Shown here one piece after another: positions 38,414-47,363 of a stretch of 47,363 bases of DNA. Every line of letters begins with the position of its first letter. The stretch's first letter is position 1. Source of the stretch: Candidatus Rokuibacteriota bacterium (GTDB taxonomy: Bacteria > Methylomirabilota > Methylomirabilia > Rokubacteriales > CSP1-6); the NCBI GenBank assembly GCA_016179965.1, contig JACPCF010000015.1, positions 1-47,363 on the forward strand, read 5' to 3'. Made by a program: the position numbers and the translations under genes. The notes below the pieces were generated by a model. That model had not been told where the DNA came from and searched no databases. It saw only the letters and a list, made by a program, of their open reading frames with translations.

Positions 38414-39355
38414 TCAGGCGGTCTCGCGACGGCTCTTACGGGGAGCGCTGGTGCGCGAGCGAGACGTGCCACCCGGCGCGGCAGGCACGGGATCGAACCA
38501 ATTGTTGTAGCCCGCCGGCGCCGCGGTCACGTTGATCGCCGCTCTCACTTTGGCCATGGACTCCTGGATGATCTGGGCGGTCTCGCCCGCCATCCAGCGC
38601 CGCTCCGCCTGCCAGTAGTCGGGCGAGCGCTTTCCCGACTTGACGGACTCGGCCGCCAGGACCATCAGCGTCGCGACGATCTTGTCCTGCCTCAGGAGCG
38701 CGTACTCGAATCCGGTCCAGTCGATGACCTCGTCCACAATCTGGCCGTTGACATCGCGCTCGTAGGCCTCCCGCCAGCCCATGTTATCCGGGCGGAAGGT
38801 CGTCGCGATCCCCGTGTGTTTGGAGACCACGCGGAACGGCTGCATGCCTGGATGCCGGTACACCACGGCGAGCAGAATGTGTCCCCGGCTCCGCGTGTGG
38901 GTGTAGACCCCGGTGAGAACATAGTGCTGGGCCTTCTCCTCGGGCATCCCCTGAGACACCAGCAGGCGCTGGAAGGCTTTTGTGGCCTCTGCCATCGCCT
39001 CGGGGCGGTAGCGCCCGTAGAGGCCGCTCTCGCCGGCGATCTCGCCGGTCTGCGGGTTCACCCGGGGATCGGTGATCGAGACGCCGAACGTCGCCTTGTA
39101 CGAATCGTCCAGCGAGACCGCCTGGGCCTGGAGCAGCCCCCGGTTGAGCTCTGCCAGTCCGGTCCCGATCGTGTAGGGGAGAAACGCCAACCCCTGGAGG
39201 ATCCCCGCGACGATCATGAAGGGGGAGAGTATCAGGTTGATGAGTCCCCTGCCGAAGGTCTCCATGGCCAGCTGGCCATCGTACGTGACGCAGCCGGTGA
39301 GCAGCAGGGCCGTGATGAGTAGCACGCTCGTCATTCGCTTCATCGTTCTGGTCAT
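38414..39355 (-). CDS. Lipoprotein of unknown function
   Basis: A 313-residue lipoprotein: MTRTMKRMTSVLLITALLLT followed by GC (lipobox LTGC, C22). A second hydrophobic stretch (LINLILSPFMIVAGILQGLA) follows and could insert in a membrane. The remainder is soluble (DDSYKATFGVSITDPRVNPQ, LLAVVYRHPGMQPFRVVSKH, DWTGFEYALLRQDKIVATLM) and ends in a basic Ser/Arg tail. I do not recognise the family. AGGAGG lies about 6 bases before the ATG, supporting this start over longer frames. It follows a 43-residue membrane protein gene on the same strand. Confidence 0.75.
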   Translation of the reverse strand: MTRTMKRMTSVLLITALLLTGCVTYDGQLAMETFGRGLINLILSPFMIVAGILQGLAFLPYTIGTGLAELNRGLLQAQAVSLDDSYKATFGVSITDPRVNPQTGEIAGESGLYGRYRPEAMAEATKAFQRLLVSQGMPEEKAQHYVLTGVYTHTRSRGHILLAVVYRHPGMQPFRVVSKHTGIATTFRPDNMGWREAYERDVNGQIVDEVIDWTGFEYALLRQDKIVATLMVLAAESVKSGKRSPDYWQAERRWMAGETAQIIQESMAKVRAAINVTAAPAGYNNWFDPVPAAPGGTSRSRTSAPRKSRRETA

Positions 39356-39384
39356 GGCTTGCCTCCTTCGTGGGCCAGCTGTGG

Positions 39385-39516
39385 TTACTGTTTCGTTCCG
39401 AAGTCCTGAATGACCGAGACGACCAGCATCAGGAGCAAGATGGAGAGGAGAATCAGAAACTTGATCCGGTCGACCCATTCAGGGCGTGACCCTCGGGGGA
39501 CGTGGACCGATTTCAT
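39385..39516 (-). CDS. Small single-span membrane protein (43 aa)
   Basis: The peptide starts MKSVHVPRGSRPEWVDRIKF, then has one transmembrane helix (LILLSILLLMLVVSVIQ) and a short DFGTKQ tail. AAGGAG lies about 6 bases before the ATG at 39516, a good start. Basic residues before the helix suggest an N-in orientation. It sits 29 bases upstream of the lipoprotein gene on the same strand and probably shares its transcript. No known family recognised. Confidence 0.65.
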   Translation of the reverse strand: MKSVHVPRGSRPEWVDRIKFLILLSILLLMLVVSVIQDFGTKQ

Positions 39517-39665
39517 GCTTTCTCCTTTCGCCACGGGGTTGCCTGCCCCTTCCCAACTTCCTGCCCACGGCTCCACGCAACCCGGATGCCACCCGAGAGG
39601 GATTAAAGAAAACGGATGGTTAGACGAGGGGAGGGGCGACGGGCGGTGGCAGCACTGGTAAAAAC

Positions 39666-39696
39666 TTGAGCAGTGGACTTACCGGGGAGGTAGAAT
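39666..39696 (+). promoter_or_regulatory. Possible promoter of the sigma-54 activator fusion gene
   Basis: TTGAGC (39666-39671) and TAGAAT (39691-39696) are 19 bases apart, longer than ideal; the -10 ends 9 bases before ATG 39706, so any leader would be very short. No sigma-54 -24/-12 element was seen in the 39517-39705 gap. Confidence 0.35.
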
Positions 39697-39705
39697 ACCG
39701 CCGGC

Positions 39706-42700
39706 ATGAAACCCCTGGCGGAGTTGATCGGCGAGAGCCCCGTGGTCGTCGCCGTCCGCGAGAAGGTGGGGCGGCTGCTCCAGCTCCAGTCAGAATCCCG
39801 TCGAGTTCCCCCCATTCTCATCCAAGGCGAGACCGGTACCGGCAAGGGGCTCGTCGCGCGGGCCATCCACCGGGCGGGACCGCGCCGCGATGGCCCCTTC
39901 GTGGACGTCAACTGCGCGGCCATCCCCGAGACCCTGTTGGAGGCGGAGATGTTCGGCTTCGAGCGGGGGGCCTTCACCGACGCCCGGCAGGCGAAGGCGG
40001 GGCTCTTTCAAGCCGCCCACCGTGGGACGATTTTCCTGGACGAGCTGGGGCTCCTCCCCGAAGCTCTCCAGGCCAAGCTCCTCAAAGTGATCGAGGAGCA
40101 GTCGGTGCGGCGGCTCGGCAGCACCCGGAGCGAGCCGGTGGACGTCTGGACGCTTACGGCCACGAGCGAGGATCTGGCCGTGGCCGCGCGCGAGCGGCGG
40201 TTCCGCGAGGATCTTTACCACCGGCTGGCGGTCTTGACCGTCTGGCTGCCGCCGCTCCGAGAGCGGGGGGAAGATATCCTCCTGCTGGCCGACCACTTCC
40301 TCGCCCGCGCCTGTGCCGATTACCAGTTGCCGCCGAAGGAGCTGGGCGCCGGCGCGCGGACCGCCCTCCTGGCGTACCGCTGGCCCGGGAACATCCGGGA
40401 GCTCTCGAACGTGATGGAGAGGGTAGCGCTCCTGGCGGAGGCCCCCGTGGTGACGGTGGAGACGCTGGGGCTGCCGGGCGCCACCCCTGCGGAGCCGCGG
40501 GAGACCGGGCGAGGGGAGGAGCGGGGTTCTCTCGACGACGCTGTGCGTGATCACCTCCTGGAGGTGCTCGGCCAGACCAACTGGAACATCTCGCGGGCGG
40601 CGGGGCGGCTCGGGATCTCGCGCAACACGCTCCGCTCGCGGATCGAAAAGCACGGGCTCCGCCCCGGCGCGCCGGCCCCGTCCACCCGGCGCCGACCGTC
40701 ACGGCCGGCGGCCGCCGCGCCCCGGCTCCCCGAGGCCGTGCCGGGAGCGATTCCACCACCCACGGCTGTCCGCTGGGAGCCGCGACGCCTGACGCTCCTC
40801 CGGGCGGCCCTGCTCCGGCCGGCTCAAGCGGCCTCGCCGCTGGCCGCAAGCCGCGCGCTCGAGGTGCTCGTGGAGAAAGTGCAGAGCTTCGGGGGGCGGG
40901 TCGAGGAGATGGGCGCCTCGGGCATTGTGGCCGCGTTCGGGCATGAGCCGGTGGAAGACGCGCCGCGGCGGGCCGCCCACGCCGCCATGGCGATCCATAA
41001 CGCCGCCGAGCGCGCCGGAGTGGTTCCAACGGAGCCGCTGGGGGTCAAGGTCGGGATCCACGTGGGCCAGTTCCTGGTCGGGCGGGCGAGCGGCGGCCCG
41101 GAAATCGATCTCGACGCCAAGCGCCAGGCGTGGACAGTCCTCGAGGCGCTGGTGGCGCGCGGCGCGCCGGCCACGACCGTCGTCAGCGACGCGGCGGCGC
41201 CGTTCCTCGAGCGGCGTTTCGACTTGGCGCCCCTGGGCGCCCTCGGCCAGGCGCCGGGACAGGCCTACCGGCTTGGGAGGCGGGAACGCACCGGGCTCGG
41301 CCTTGGACGGCGGATGGTCAGGTTCGTCGGGCGCCGCGATGACATGGAGCTTCTCCAGAGCCGCCTGGCTTCGGCCACCGAGGGACACGGCCAGGTGGTG
41401 GGGATCGTCGGCGAGGCGGGCATCGGCAAGTCCCGGCTCCTCTTCGAGTTCAGGCAGAGCCTCCGTGGAAAGGAGATCACGTACCTCGAGGGGCGATGCC
41501 TCTCCTACGGGGGAGCCATTCCCTATTTCCCGATTGTGGACATCCTCCGGCGCAACTTCGGGATCACGGAGACCGACCAGCCAGAAGCCATCAGCGAGAA
41601 GGTTCGGGCGGGGCTCCGGCAGGTCGAGATGGATCCGGAGGAGTGGGCGCCGTTCGTGCTCCAGCTGCTCGGCGTGAAGGAAGGAACGGATCGGCTGGCC
41701 GAGCTGAGCCCCGAGGCGATCAAGGATCGCACCTTTGAAACGCTTCGCCAGTTGTGCCTCAAGGGCAGTCAGCTCCAGCCCCTCATCCTGGTGCTCGAAG
41801 ACCTCCATTGGAGTGACAAGACATCGGAGGAGTGCGTGGCCTTCCTCGTGGAGAGCATTTGGGGTTCCCCCGTACTCTTCCTCTGCACCTATCGGCCGGG
41901 TTATCGGCCACCTTGGATGGACAAGTCCTACGCGACCCAGGTTGCCCTCCAGCCGCTGTCACCCCAGGACAGCCTGAGCGTGGTGAAGTCCGTACTCCAG
42001 ACGGAGCAGGTCCCCGACCCCCTCGCCCAGCTGATCCTCGCCAAGGCGGAGGGGAATCCCTTCTTTCTGGAGGAACTGAGCCGGGTCATCGGAGAGGAGG
42101 GTGATCCTCACCCCGCACACGCCGTGCCGGAGACCATCCAGGAGGTGCTTCTCGCGCGGATTCATCGGCTCGCCGACGAGCCCAAGCAGCTCCTCCAGAC
42201 TGCGTCCGTCCTTGGCCGAGAAGTTTCGCTGCGTCTCCTCGGGGCGATCTGGGAGGGGCCGAGCGCGGTGGACTCCCACCTCCGCGAGCTCATGCGGCAG
42301 GAGTTTCTCTATGAGAAGACCCGGGCGGCGGAGCCGGTGTACGTCTTCAAGCATGCCCTGACCCAGGAGGTGGCCTACGAGAGTCTTCTGCCGGCACGCC
42401 GCCAGGCCCTCCACGCCGCCGCCGGAGGGGCCCTCGAGCGGATCCATGCGGACCGCCTTGAGGAGGCCTACGATCACCTGGCGTACCATTACGCGAGGAC
42501 CACCGAAGCCGCCAAGGCCGTCGAGTATCTGACGCGCGCCGCCGCGAAGGCGGCCCGGGCACACGCCCACACGGAAGCCGTCAGGGCCGTCCAGGAGGCG
42601 CTGGCTCACGTCGAGCATCTCCCCGCCGCGGAACGCGAGCCGAAGCTGCTCAATCTCATCCTTCAGCAGGGCGCTTCCCTCATCCCGCTCGGTCGCATCC

Positions 42701-43764
42701 CGGAGATCCTCGAGCTCCTCCTCCGGAAGCAGGAGGATCTCGCGCGGGTGGAGGATCCCGCGCGGATCGGGCGCTACTACTTCCAGCTGGGCCGGGTTTA
42801 CAGCTTCCTCGGCGACCACGAGCGGGCGGCCCGATGCGCCCAGCAAGCCATCGAGGAGGCCAAGCGCTCCGGCGATGAAGCCACCATCGGAAAGGCTTAT
42901 TTTCTGCTGTCGCTGGAAGGGATCTTCTCGGGTCAGGCGCTTCAGGGGATCGAGCACGGCCGACACGCAGTGGCGCTCCTCGAGCGGACGGACGAGCCCT
43001 GGTGGGTTGGGTCCGCCCTGTGGGTGGTGGGCCTCAATCATTCTCAGGTGGGGGAGTTTGAATCAGCCTTGGAGGCCCAGGCCCGGGCCCAGGCTATCGG
43101 AGAAGCCATCAGTGATGCTCGCCTCCAGTCGCTGACGGAGTGGGGGAAGGGGATCGTCCGCGCGGCGATGGGGGAGTGGGACACGGGGATCCAGGCGTGT
43201 CGGCTAGCCCTGGACCGCGCTCCCGACCCGCTTCACACGGCCCTCGCGTCGGGTTGGCTCGGTTACGCGTATCTGGAGAAGGGGGACGCGGCCCAGGCCA
43301 TCTCGCTGCTGGAGGCGGCCGTCGCGCAGTTCGGTCAGTACGAGTTCCGGCCGCTCGAAGGCTGGTTCACCATCTTTCTGGCCGAAGCCTACCTCCTGAA
43401 GGGCGACGTTGACATGGCGCGCGCCCGCGCTCTGAACGGGCTCGATCTCACCCGGCACGCGAAGTTTCGGTACGGGACCGGCTGGGCCCAGCGGGCCCTC
43501 GGCCGGATCGCCAGGGTGGGCGGGGCGCTGTCGGAAGCCGAGCGCCATTTGAAGGAGGCCCTCGCAACCTTCGACTCGATTCAGGCTCGCTACGATGTGG
43601 GACGCACCCACCTGGACTTGGCCGCCCTCGCCCACGCCCAGGGGAACCGCGAGGCGGCCGCCGCTCACCTTGACGAGGCGCGTCAGGTGTTCGCCGCCCT
43701 CAGGATCCCCACGTACCTCGAGCGAGCCTCCCAGCCCCTTGACAGCCCGAATCGGGTCGGCTAG
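39706..43764 (+). CDS. Sigma-54 AAA+ activator fused to HTH, degenerate cyclase, AAA and TPR domains
   Basis: A 1352-residue multidomain regulator. Residues 1-245 form a sigma-54 activator AAA+ domain: Walker A GETGTGKG (41-48), sigma-54 contact loop GAFTDA (88-93, canonical GAFTGA) and Walker [10 protein letters not shown] (107-115). A Fis-type HTH follows at about 275-317 ([20 protein letters not shown]). Residues about 355-525 resemble a class III cyclase ([33 protein letters not shown]), but the metal Asp positions are lost. A second P-loop GEAGIGKS starts near 569, with [12 protein letters not shown] near 694. TPR-like repeats fill about 930-1352. There is no receiver or PAS domain. Likely a DNA-binding transcription factor whose ATPase is controlled by the STAND-like part; target genes are unknown. 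Confidence 0.85.
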   Translation: MKPLAELIGESPVVVAVREKVGRLLQLQSESRRVPPILIQGETGTGKGLVARAIHRAGPRRDGPFVDVNCAAIPETLLEAEMFGFERGAFTDARQAKAGLFQAAHRGTIFLDELGLLPEALQAKLLKVIEEQSVRRLGSTRSEPVDVWTLTATSEDLAVAARERRFREDLYHRLAVLTVWLPPLRERGEDILLLADHFLARACADYQLPPKELGAGARTALLAYRWPGNIRELSNVMERVALLAEAPVVTVETLGLPGATPAEPRETGRGEERGSLDDAVRDHLLEVLGQTNWNISRAAGRLGISRNTLRSRIEKHGLRPGAPAPSTRRRPSRPAAAAPRLPEAVPGAIPPPTAVRWEPRRLTLLRAALLRPAQAASPLAASRALEVLVEKVQSFGGRVEEMGASGIVAAFGHEPVEDAPRRAAHAAMAIHNAAERAGVVPTEPLGVKVGIHVGQFLVGRASGGPEIDLDAKRQAWTVLEALVARGAPATTVVSDAAAPFLERRFDLAPLGALGQAPGQAYRLGRRERTGLGLGRRMVRFVGRRDDMELLQSRLASATEGHGQVVGIVGEAGIGKSRLLFEFRQSLRGKEITYLEGRCLSYGGAIPYFPIVDILRRNFGITETDQPEAISEKVRAGLRQVEMDPEEWAPFVLQLLGVKEGTDRLAELSPEAIKDRTFETLRQLCLKGSQLQPLILVLEDLHWSDKTSEECVAFLVESIWGSPVLFLCTYRPGYRPPWMDKSYATQVALQPLSPQDSLSVVKSVLQTEQVPDPLAQLILAKAEGNPFFLEELSRVIGEEGDPHPAHAVPETIQEVLLARIHRLADEPKQLLQTASVLGREVSLRLLGAIWEGPSAVDSHLRELMRQEFLYEKTRAAEPVYVFKHALTQEVAYESLLPARRQALHAAAGGALERIHADRLEEAYDHLAYHYARTTEAAKAVEYLTRAAAKAARAHAHTEAVRAVQEALAHVEHLPAAEREPKLLNLILQQGASLIPLGRIPEILELLLRKQEDLARVEDPARIGRYYFQLGRVYSFLGDHERAARCAQQAIEEAKRSGDEATIGKAYFLLSLEGIFSGQALQGIEHGRHAVALLERTDEPWWVGSALWVVGLNHSQVGEFESALEAQARAQAIGEAISDARLQSLTEWGKGIVRAAMGEWDTGIQACRLALDRAPDPLHTALASGWLGYAYLEKGDAAQAISLLEAAVAQFGQYEFRPLEGWFTIFLAEAYLLKGDVDMARARALNGLDLTRHAKFRYGTGWAQRALGRIARVGGALSEAERHLKEALATFDSIQARYDVGRTHLDLAALAHAQGNREAAAAHLDEARQVFAALRIPTYLERASQPLDSPNRVG

Positions 43765-43785
43765 GGTTGGGATCGCTCACCAACC
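43765..43785 (+). terminator. Weak hairpin after the regulator gene
   Basis: GGTTGG, a 9-base loop, CCAACC, directly after the regulator stop codon and 20 bases before the ribosome-binding site of the molybdenum hydroxylase operon. There is no U-tract, so termination is uncertain. Confidence 0.3.
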
Positions 43786-43819
43786 AGTCATCTTCTCCAA
43801 TCCTAAGGAGGTGGCGGCA

Positions 43820-44287
43820 GTGAAGATCAAGGTCACGATCAACGGGGTCGCATACTCGCACGAGGTGGAACCTCGCCTCCTCCTGGTCCACTACATCCGG
43901 GACGTGGTGGGCCTCACCGGCACCCACATCGGCTGCGACACGAGCCAGTGCGGCGCCTGCACCGTCATCTACAACGGGATGGCCGTGAAGTGCTGCACGC
44001 TGCTGGCGGTGCAGGCCGACGGCGCCGACATCCTCACCATCGAGGGGCTCGCCAAGGACGGGCAGCTCCACCCCATCCAGGAAGGCTTCTGGGAGAAGCA
44101 CGGGCTTCAGTGCGGCTACTGCACGCCCGGGATGATCCTGGCGGCCTACCAGATGCTCCAGCGCTCGCCCAACCCCAGCGAGGCGGAGATCCGGCACAAT
44201 CTCGAAGGCAACCTCTGCCGCTGCACGGGCTACCACAACATCGTGAAGTCGATCCAGTACGCCGCCCAGAAGATGGCCGGCAGGTAG
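43820..44287 (+). CDS. Molybdenum hydroxylase small subunit, 2Fe-2S (CoxS-like)
   Basis: A 155-residue iron-sulfur subunit of the xanthine/aldehyde/CO dehydrogenase family, passing electrons between the molybdenum site and FAD. The plant-type cluster motif is [14 protein letters not shown] plus a later Cys (KCCTLLA); the second cluster is [16 protein letters not shown] and [19 protein letters not shown] at 43805-43811 sits 8 bases before the GTG start. First gene of the order S-L-M; carbon monoxide is not assumed as substrate. Confidence 0.92.
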   Translation: MKIKVTINGVAYSHEVEPRLLLVHYIRDVVGLTGTHIGCDTSQCGACTVIYNGMAVKCCTLLAVQADGADILTIEGLAKDGQLHPIQEGFWEKHGLQCGYCTPGMILAAYQMLQRSPNPSEAEIRHNLEGNLCRCTGYHNIVKSIQYAAQKMAGR

Positions 44288-44296
44288 GGGGGCGCC

Positions 44297-46648
44297 ATGG
44301 CGACCGCGACCAGGCTCTTCGGCTCTTCGATCAAGCGCCGGGAGGATCCCCGGTTCATCACCGGCAAGGGCACGTACGTGGACGACGTGAAGCTGCCGGG
44401 CATGACGTATGCGGTCTTCGTCAGGAGCCCCCACGCCCACGCCCGGATCAAGAGCATCAACACGGCCAAGGCGAAATCCGCGCCGGGGGTGGTGGCCGTC
44501 TTCACCGGCCAGGACGTCCAGACGGGGCCGCTCCCGTGCGCGTGGCTGCTTCCCGGGATCAAAATCCCGCCGCGCCCGGTTCTGGCCCAGGGGAAGGTCC
44601 GCTACGTCGGCGAGCCGGTGGCGATCGTGATCGCGGAGAGCGCCTACGCCGCCAGGGACGCCGCGGAGCTGGTGGACGTCCAGTACGAGCCGCTCCCGGC
44701 CGTCGTGGACTGCCAGAAGGCCCATGCGAAGAGCGCCTCGCAGCTCTTCGACGACGTCCCCGAGAACCAGTCCTTCGACTGGTCCATCGGTGACAAGGCG
44801 AAGACGGACGAGGCCTTCAAGGCCGCCGCCGTCGTCGTCAAGCAGCGGCTGGTGAACCAGCGGCTGATCACCAACGCCATCGAGCCGCGCGCGTGCGCGG
44901 CCTCCTACGCGCCCGCGACGGGCGACCTGACCCTGTGGGTCACCTCCCAGAACCCCCACGTCGCCCGGCTCCTGATCGCGGCCTTCATCCTCGGGATGCC
45001 GGAGCACAAACTCCGGGTGATCTCCCCCGACGTGGGCGGTGGTTTCGGCTCCAAGATCCCCGTCTACAACGAGGAGGTGGCGGTCTCCTGGGTCTCCAAG
45101 GCGCTCGGGCGCCCGGTCAAGTGGACCGCCGAGCGGCGCGAGAGCTTCATGAATGACGCCCACGGGCGCGATCACATCACCGAGGCCGAGATGGCCTTCG
45201 ACAAGGCCGGGAAGATCCTGGGGCTCCGCGTGACCACCCACGCCAACCTGGGCGCCTACCTCTCGACAATGGGCTCGCTGGTCCCCTCGTACCTCTACGG
45301 CCCGCTCCTGTCCGGGGTCTACACGATCGCCACGGTCTTCTGCCGGGTGTGGGGGGTCCTCACGAACACTTCCCCCACCGATGCGCTCCGCGGCGCCGGC
45401 AGGCCCGAAGCGGCCTATCTCATGGAGCGGATGGTGGACCTGGGGGCCCGGTCCCTCGACATGGACCCGGCCGAGCTCAGGAAGAAGAACTTCATTCCCG
45501 CCGACAAGTTTCCCTACCAGACGCCGGTCGCCTTCGTCTACGACAGCGGCAATTACGGCCTGGCGCTCGAAAAGGCTCTCGAGATGGTGGGCTACAAGAA
45601 GCTGCGCGAGGAGCAGGAGAAGGCCCGGAAAAGCGGCCAGTACCTCGGCATCGGGCTTTCGACCTACATCGAGGCGTCCGGCCCCGCGCCGTCCCAGGTC
45701 GCGGGCGCTCTCGGCGCCCAGGCCGGGCTCTGGGAGAGCGCCTCCGTGCGCGTGCATCCGACGGGGATGGTGACGGTCTTCACGGGCTCCCACTCCCACG
45801 GCCAGGGTCACGAGACGACGTTCGCGCAGCTCGTGGCGGACGACCTGGGAATCCCCATCGAGCACGTGGAGATCGTCCACGGCGACACCGGTGCCATCCC
45901 GTTCGGCATGGGGACCTACGGCAGCCGGAGCGCGGCCGTCGGCGGCAGCGCGATCTACACGAGCCTCCAGAAGATCAAGGAGAAGGGACGGAAGATCGCG
46001 GCCCACCTCCTGGAGGCCGCCGAGGGCGACATCGTCTTTGAGGGGGGCAAGTTCTCCGTCAAGGGCTCGCCGGACCGCGCCAAGGCCTGGGGCGAGGTGG
46101 CGCTGATGGCCTACCTCGCCCACAACCTGCCTCAGGGCATGGAGCCGGGCCTCGAGGTCGCGAGCTTCTTCGATCCTCCCAACTTCACCTTCCCCTACGG
46201 CGCTCACATCGCCGTCGTGGAGGTGGACCCGGAGACCGGGAGCGTGAAGATCCTCCGCTACGTGGCGGTGGACGACGTCGGGAAGGTGATCAACCCGATG
46301 ATCGTTGACGGGATGGTCCACGGCGGGGTCACCCACGGCATCGGCCAGGCCCTCTGGGAGTGGGGGGTGTACGACGACAACGGCCAGCTCCTCACCTCCA
46401 CGCTGATGGACTACGCCATGCCGAAGGCCGACCAGCTCCCGATGTACGAGACCGACCGCACCGTGACCCCGTCCCCGGTGAACCCGATCGGCGTCAAGGG
46501 GGCGGGGGAGACGGGGACCATCGCGTCCACTGCCGCCGTCGCCAACGCGGTGCTCGACGCGCTTGCCCCGTTCGGCATCACTCACCTGGATATGCCGCTG
46601 ACGCCCGCGCGGATCTGGCAGGCCGTGAAGGCCGCCGGGAAGAAGTAA
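44297..46648 (+). CDS. Molybdenum hydroxylase large subunit (CoxL/XdhA-like, not form I CODH)
   Basis: A 783-residue molybdopterin subunit. It begins with SSIKRREDPRFITGKGTYVD, then VDVQYEPLPAVVD, SPDVGGGFGSKIPVYNEE, the active-site loop TDALRGAGRPEA, GSHSHGQGHETTFAQ, GTYGSRSAAVGGSA and the catalytic Glu region VKGAGETGTI. Form I CO dehydrogenases carry AYxCSFR in the loop; ALRGAGR marks the wider form II/aldehyde-xanthine group, so the substrate is unassigned. Requires Mo cofactor, in line with moeA at the left end. It starts 9 bases after the small subunit gene. Confidence 0.9.
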   Translation: MATATRLFGSSIKRREDPRFITGKGTYVDDVKLPGMTYAVFVRSPHAHARIKSINTAKAKSAPGVVAVFTGQDVQTGPLPCAWLLPGIKIPPRPVLAQGKVRYVGEPVAIVIAESAYAARDAAELVDVQYEPLPAVVDCQKAHAKSASQLFDDVPENQSFDWSIGDKAKTDEAFKAAAVVVKQRLVNQRLITNAIEPRACAASYAPATGDLTLWVTSQNPHVARLLIAAFILGMPEHKLRVISPDVGGGFGSKIPVYNEEVAVSWVSKALGRPVKWTAERRESFMNDAHGRDHITEAEMAFDKAGKILGLRVTTHANLGAYLSTMGSLVPSYLYGPLLSGVYTIATVFCRVWGVLTNTSPTDALRGAGRPEAAYLMERMVDLGARSLDMDPAELRKKNFIPADKFPYQTPVAFVYDSGNYGLALEKALEMVGYKKLREEQEKARKSGQYLGIGLSTYIEASGPAPSQVAGALGAQAGLWESASVRVHPTGMVTVFTGSHSHGQGHETTFAQLVADDLGIPIEHVEIVHGDTGAIPFGMGTYGSRSAAVGGSAIYTSLQKIKEKGRKIAAHLLEAAEGDIVFEGGKFSVKGSPDRAKAWGEVALMAYLAHNLPQGMEPGLEVASFFDPPNFTFPYGAHIAVVEVDPETGSVKILRYVAVDDVGKVINPMIVDGMVHGGVTHGIGQALWEWGVYDDNGQLLTSTLMDYAMPKADQLPMYETDRTVTPSPVNPIGVKGAGETGTIASTAAVANAVLDALAPFGITHLDMPLTPARIWQAVKAAGKK

Positions 46649-46661
46649 AGGGGGGATCGCC

Positions 46662-47363
46662 ATGTATCCGGCCCAGTTCGACTACCACAGCCCAGCCAGC
46701 GTCCAGGAGGCGATCTCCCTCCTGGGCCGGCTCAAGGACGACGCGAAAGTCCTGGCAGGCGGCCACAGCCTGATCCCCATGATGAAGCTCCGCCTGGCCC
46801 AGCCCAAGCACCTCATCGATCTCCGCAAGGTTCCGGGGCTCTCGGGGATCAAGGAGGACGGCGGGGCCATCGCCATCGGGGCGCTGACGACCCACTACGC
46901 CGCGGAGTCCTCGTCGCTCCTGAAGCAGAAGTGCCCGCTCCTGAGCGAGACCGCCGGCACGATCGGCGATCCCCAGGTGCGGAACATGGGGACGATTGGA
47001 GGAAGCCTGGCCCACGCTGATCCGGCTGCCGACTACCCAGCCGCCGTCATCGCGCTGGGGGCCGACCTGGTGGCGGAGGGCCCCAAGGGCAAGCGCATCA
47101 TCAAGGTGGACGACTTCTTCAAGGGACTTCTCACCACTGCCCTCCAACCAGACGACATTCTTGTCGAAATTCGGATCCCCTCCTGGCCGGCCGGGACTGG
47201 GATGGCGTACATGAAGTTCCCCCATCCCGCCTCGCGCTTCGCCGTCGTCGGGGTCGCGGTGGTCCTGACCGTTGATGGCAAGGGCGCATGCTCCAAGGCG
47301 GGTGTCGGCATCACGGGGGCGGGGACCAAGGCGGTTCGGGCCAAGGGCGTCGAGGCGGCGCTC
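46662..47363 (+). CDS. Molybdenum hydroxylase FAD subunit (CoxM-like), partial at window end
   Basis: The first 234 codons are present and the gene runs off the window. It begins MYPAQFDYHSPASVQEAISL and shows both FAD-binding motifs, AGGHSLIPMMKLRL and MGTIGGSLAHADPAAD, followed by KVDDFFKGLLTTAL and PHPASRFAVVGVAVVL. GGGGG precedes the ATG at 46662, 13 bases after the large subunit stop. It completes the small-large-medium set for a heterotrimeric hydroxylase. Confidence 0.92.
   Translation, partial: MYPAQFDYHSPASVQEAISLLGRLKDDAKVLAGGHSLIPMMKLRLAQPKHLIDLRKVPGLSGIKEDGGAIAIGALTTHYAAESSSLLKQKCPLLSETAGTIGDPQVRNMGTIGGSLAHADPAADYPAAVIALGADLVAEGPKGKRIIKVDDFFKGLLTTALQPDDILVEIRIPSWPAGTGMAYMKFPHPASRFAVVGVAVVLTVDGKGACSKAGVGITGAGTKAVRAKGVEAAL

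Noticed and set aside
44297-46648. True aerobic carbon monoxide dehydrogenase (form I)
   Set aside because: The active-site loop reads ALRGAGR and not AYxCSFR.
43700-46663. A 987-codon open frame on the minus strand opposite the molybdenum hydroxylase genes
   Set aside because: It is antisense to clearly conserved subunits and its product is Arg/His/Gly/Asp-rich without motifs, as expected from GC-rich codon shadowing.
1-47363. CRISPR array, tRNA or rRNA genes, phage genes or insertion sequences
   Set aside because: No regular direct-repeat array, cloverleaf, rRNA segment, integrase or transposase motif was found; repeats seen are scattered palindromes.

Overview
The window is a gene-dense, strongly GC-rich bacterial chromosome segment. 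It has many GTG starts, short gaps and frequent ATGA or GTGA overlaps. Gene content (crotonases, a CaiB-type CoA transferase, molybdenum hydroxylase subunits, a sigma-54 activator, selenocysteine-type UGA codons, GC-rich intergenic hairpin repeats) suggests an uncultured soil or sediment lineage such as Methylomirabilota/Rokubacteria or a deltaproteobacterial relative. That placement is inference; there is no rRNA or tRNA here to test it. No CRISPR array, transposase, phage gene, tRNA or rRNA was seen, and no stretch above 300 bases lacks a gene.

Layout. 1-3643 (minus): moeA, tldD, a crotonase and the start of a secreted protein. 3713-8680 (plus): tandem RDD membrane protein, DUF309 protein, ornithine-cyclodeaminase-family enzyme, an unknown protein, a secreted Vgb-like propeller and an alpha/beta hydrolase. 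8709-9277: an RRM RNA-binding protein behind a promoter and a structured leader that carries its own intrinsic terminator. 9310-14685: a radical SAM protein, an ArsM-like methyltransferase read through an in-frame UGA, a family-B DNA polymerase, a TPR protein, and a FrnE/DsbA-like protein whose CxxC motif is encoded UGA-P-W-C. 14778-23602: a lipoprotein dienelactone hydrolase, a catalytically degenerate DegP-like protein, two SDRs, YihY, a CoA transferase, a double DinB protein, a second crotonase and an acyl-CoA dehydrogenase, with hairpin repeats between. 23659-26155: a small protein, PhoD and a damaged EamA transporter gene.

26296-31068 is an operon-like run: threonine synthase-like enzyme, MoaD/ThiS-like sulfur carrier, NIL-domain protein, lipoprotein, aminotransferase and glycerate 2-kinase. 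31179-38363 is a tightly packed unit ending in a strong hairpin: a possible 45-codon leader ORF, rlmN, mtaB, MTA phosphorylase, a PfkB kinase, and larE-larB-larC for the nickel-pincer nucleotide cofactor. Next come a minus-strand small membrane protein with a lipoprotein, a 1352-residue fusion of a sigma-54 AAA+ activator, Fis-type HTH, degenerate cyclase, second AAA and TPR array, and finally molybdenum hydroxylase small, large and partial FAD subunits.

Main points for follow-up: two independent UGA codons at cysteine positions within about 4 kb, each with a downstream stem-loop at bacterial SECIS spacing; the sigma-54/pseudo-cyclase/AAA/TPR fusion; the terminator-bearing leader of the RRM gene; a sulfur carrier ending in Gly-Gly-Arg; and GC-rich intergenic elements, one pair showing a compensatory base-pair change and another family forming the 3' ends of two genes.
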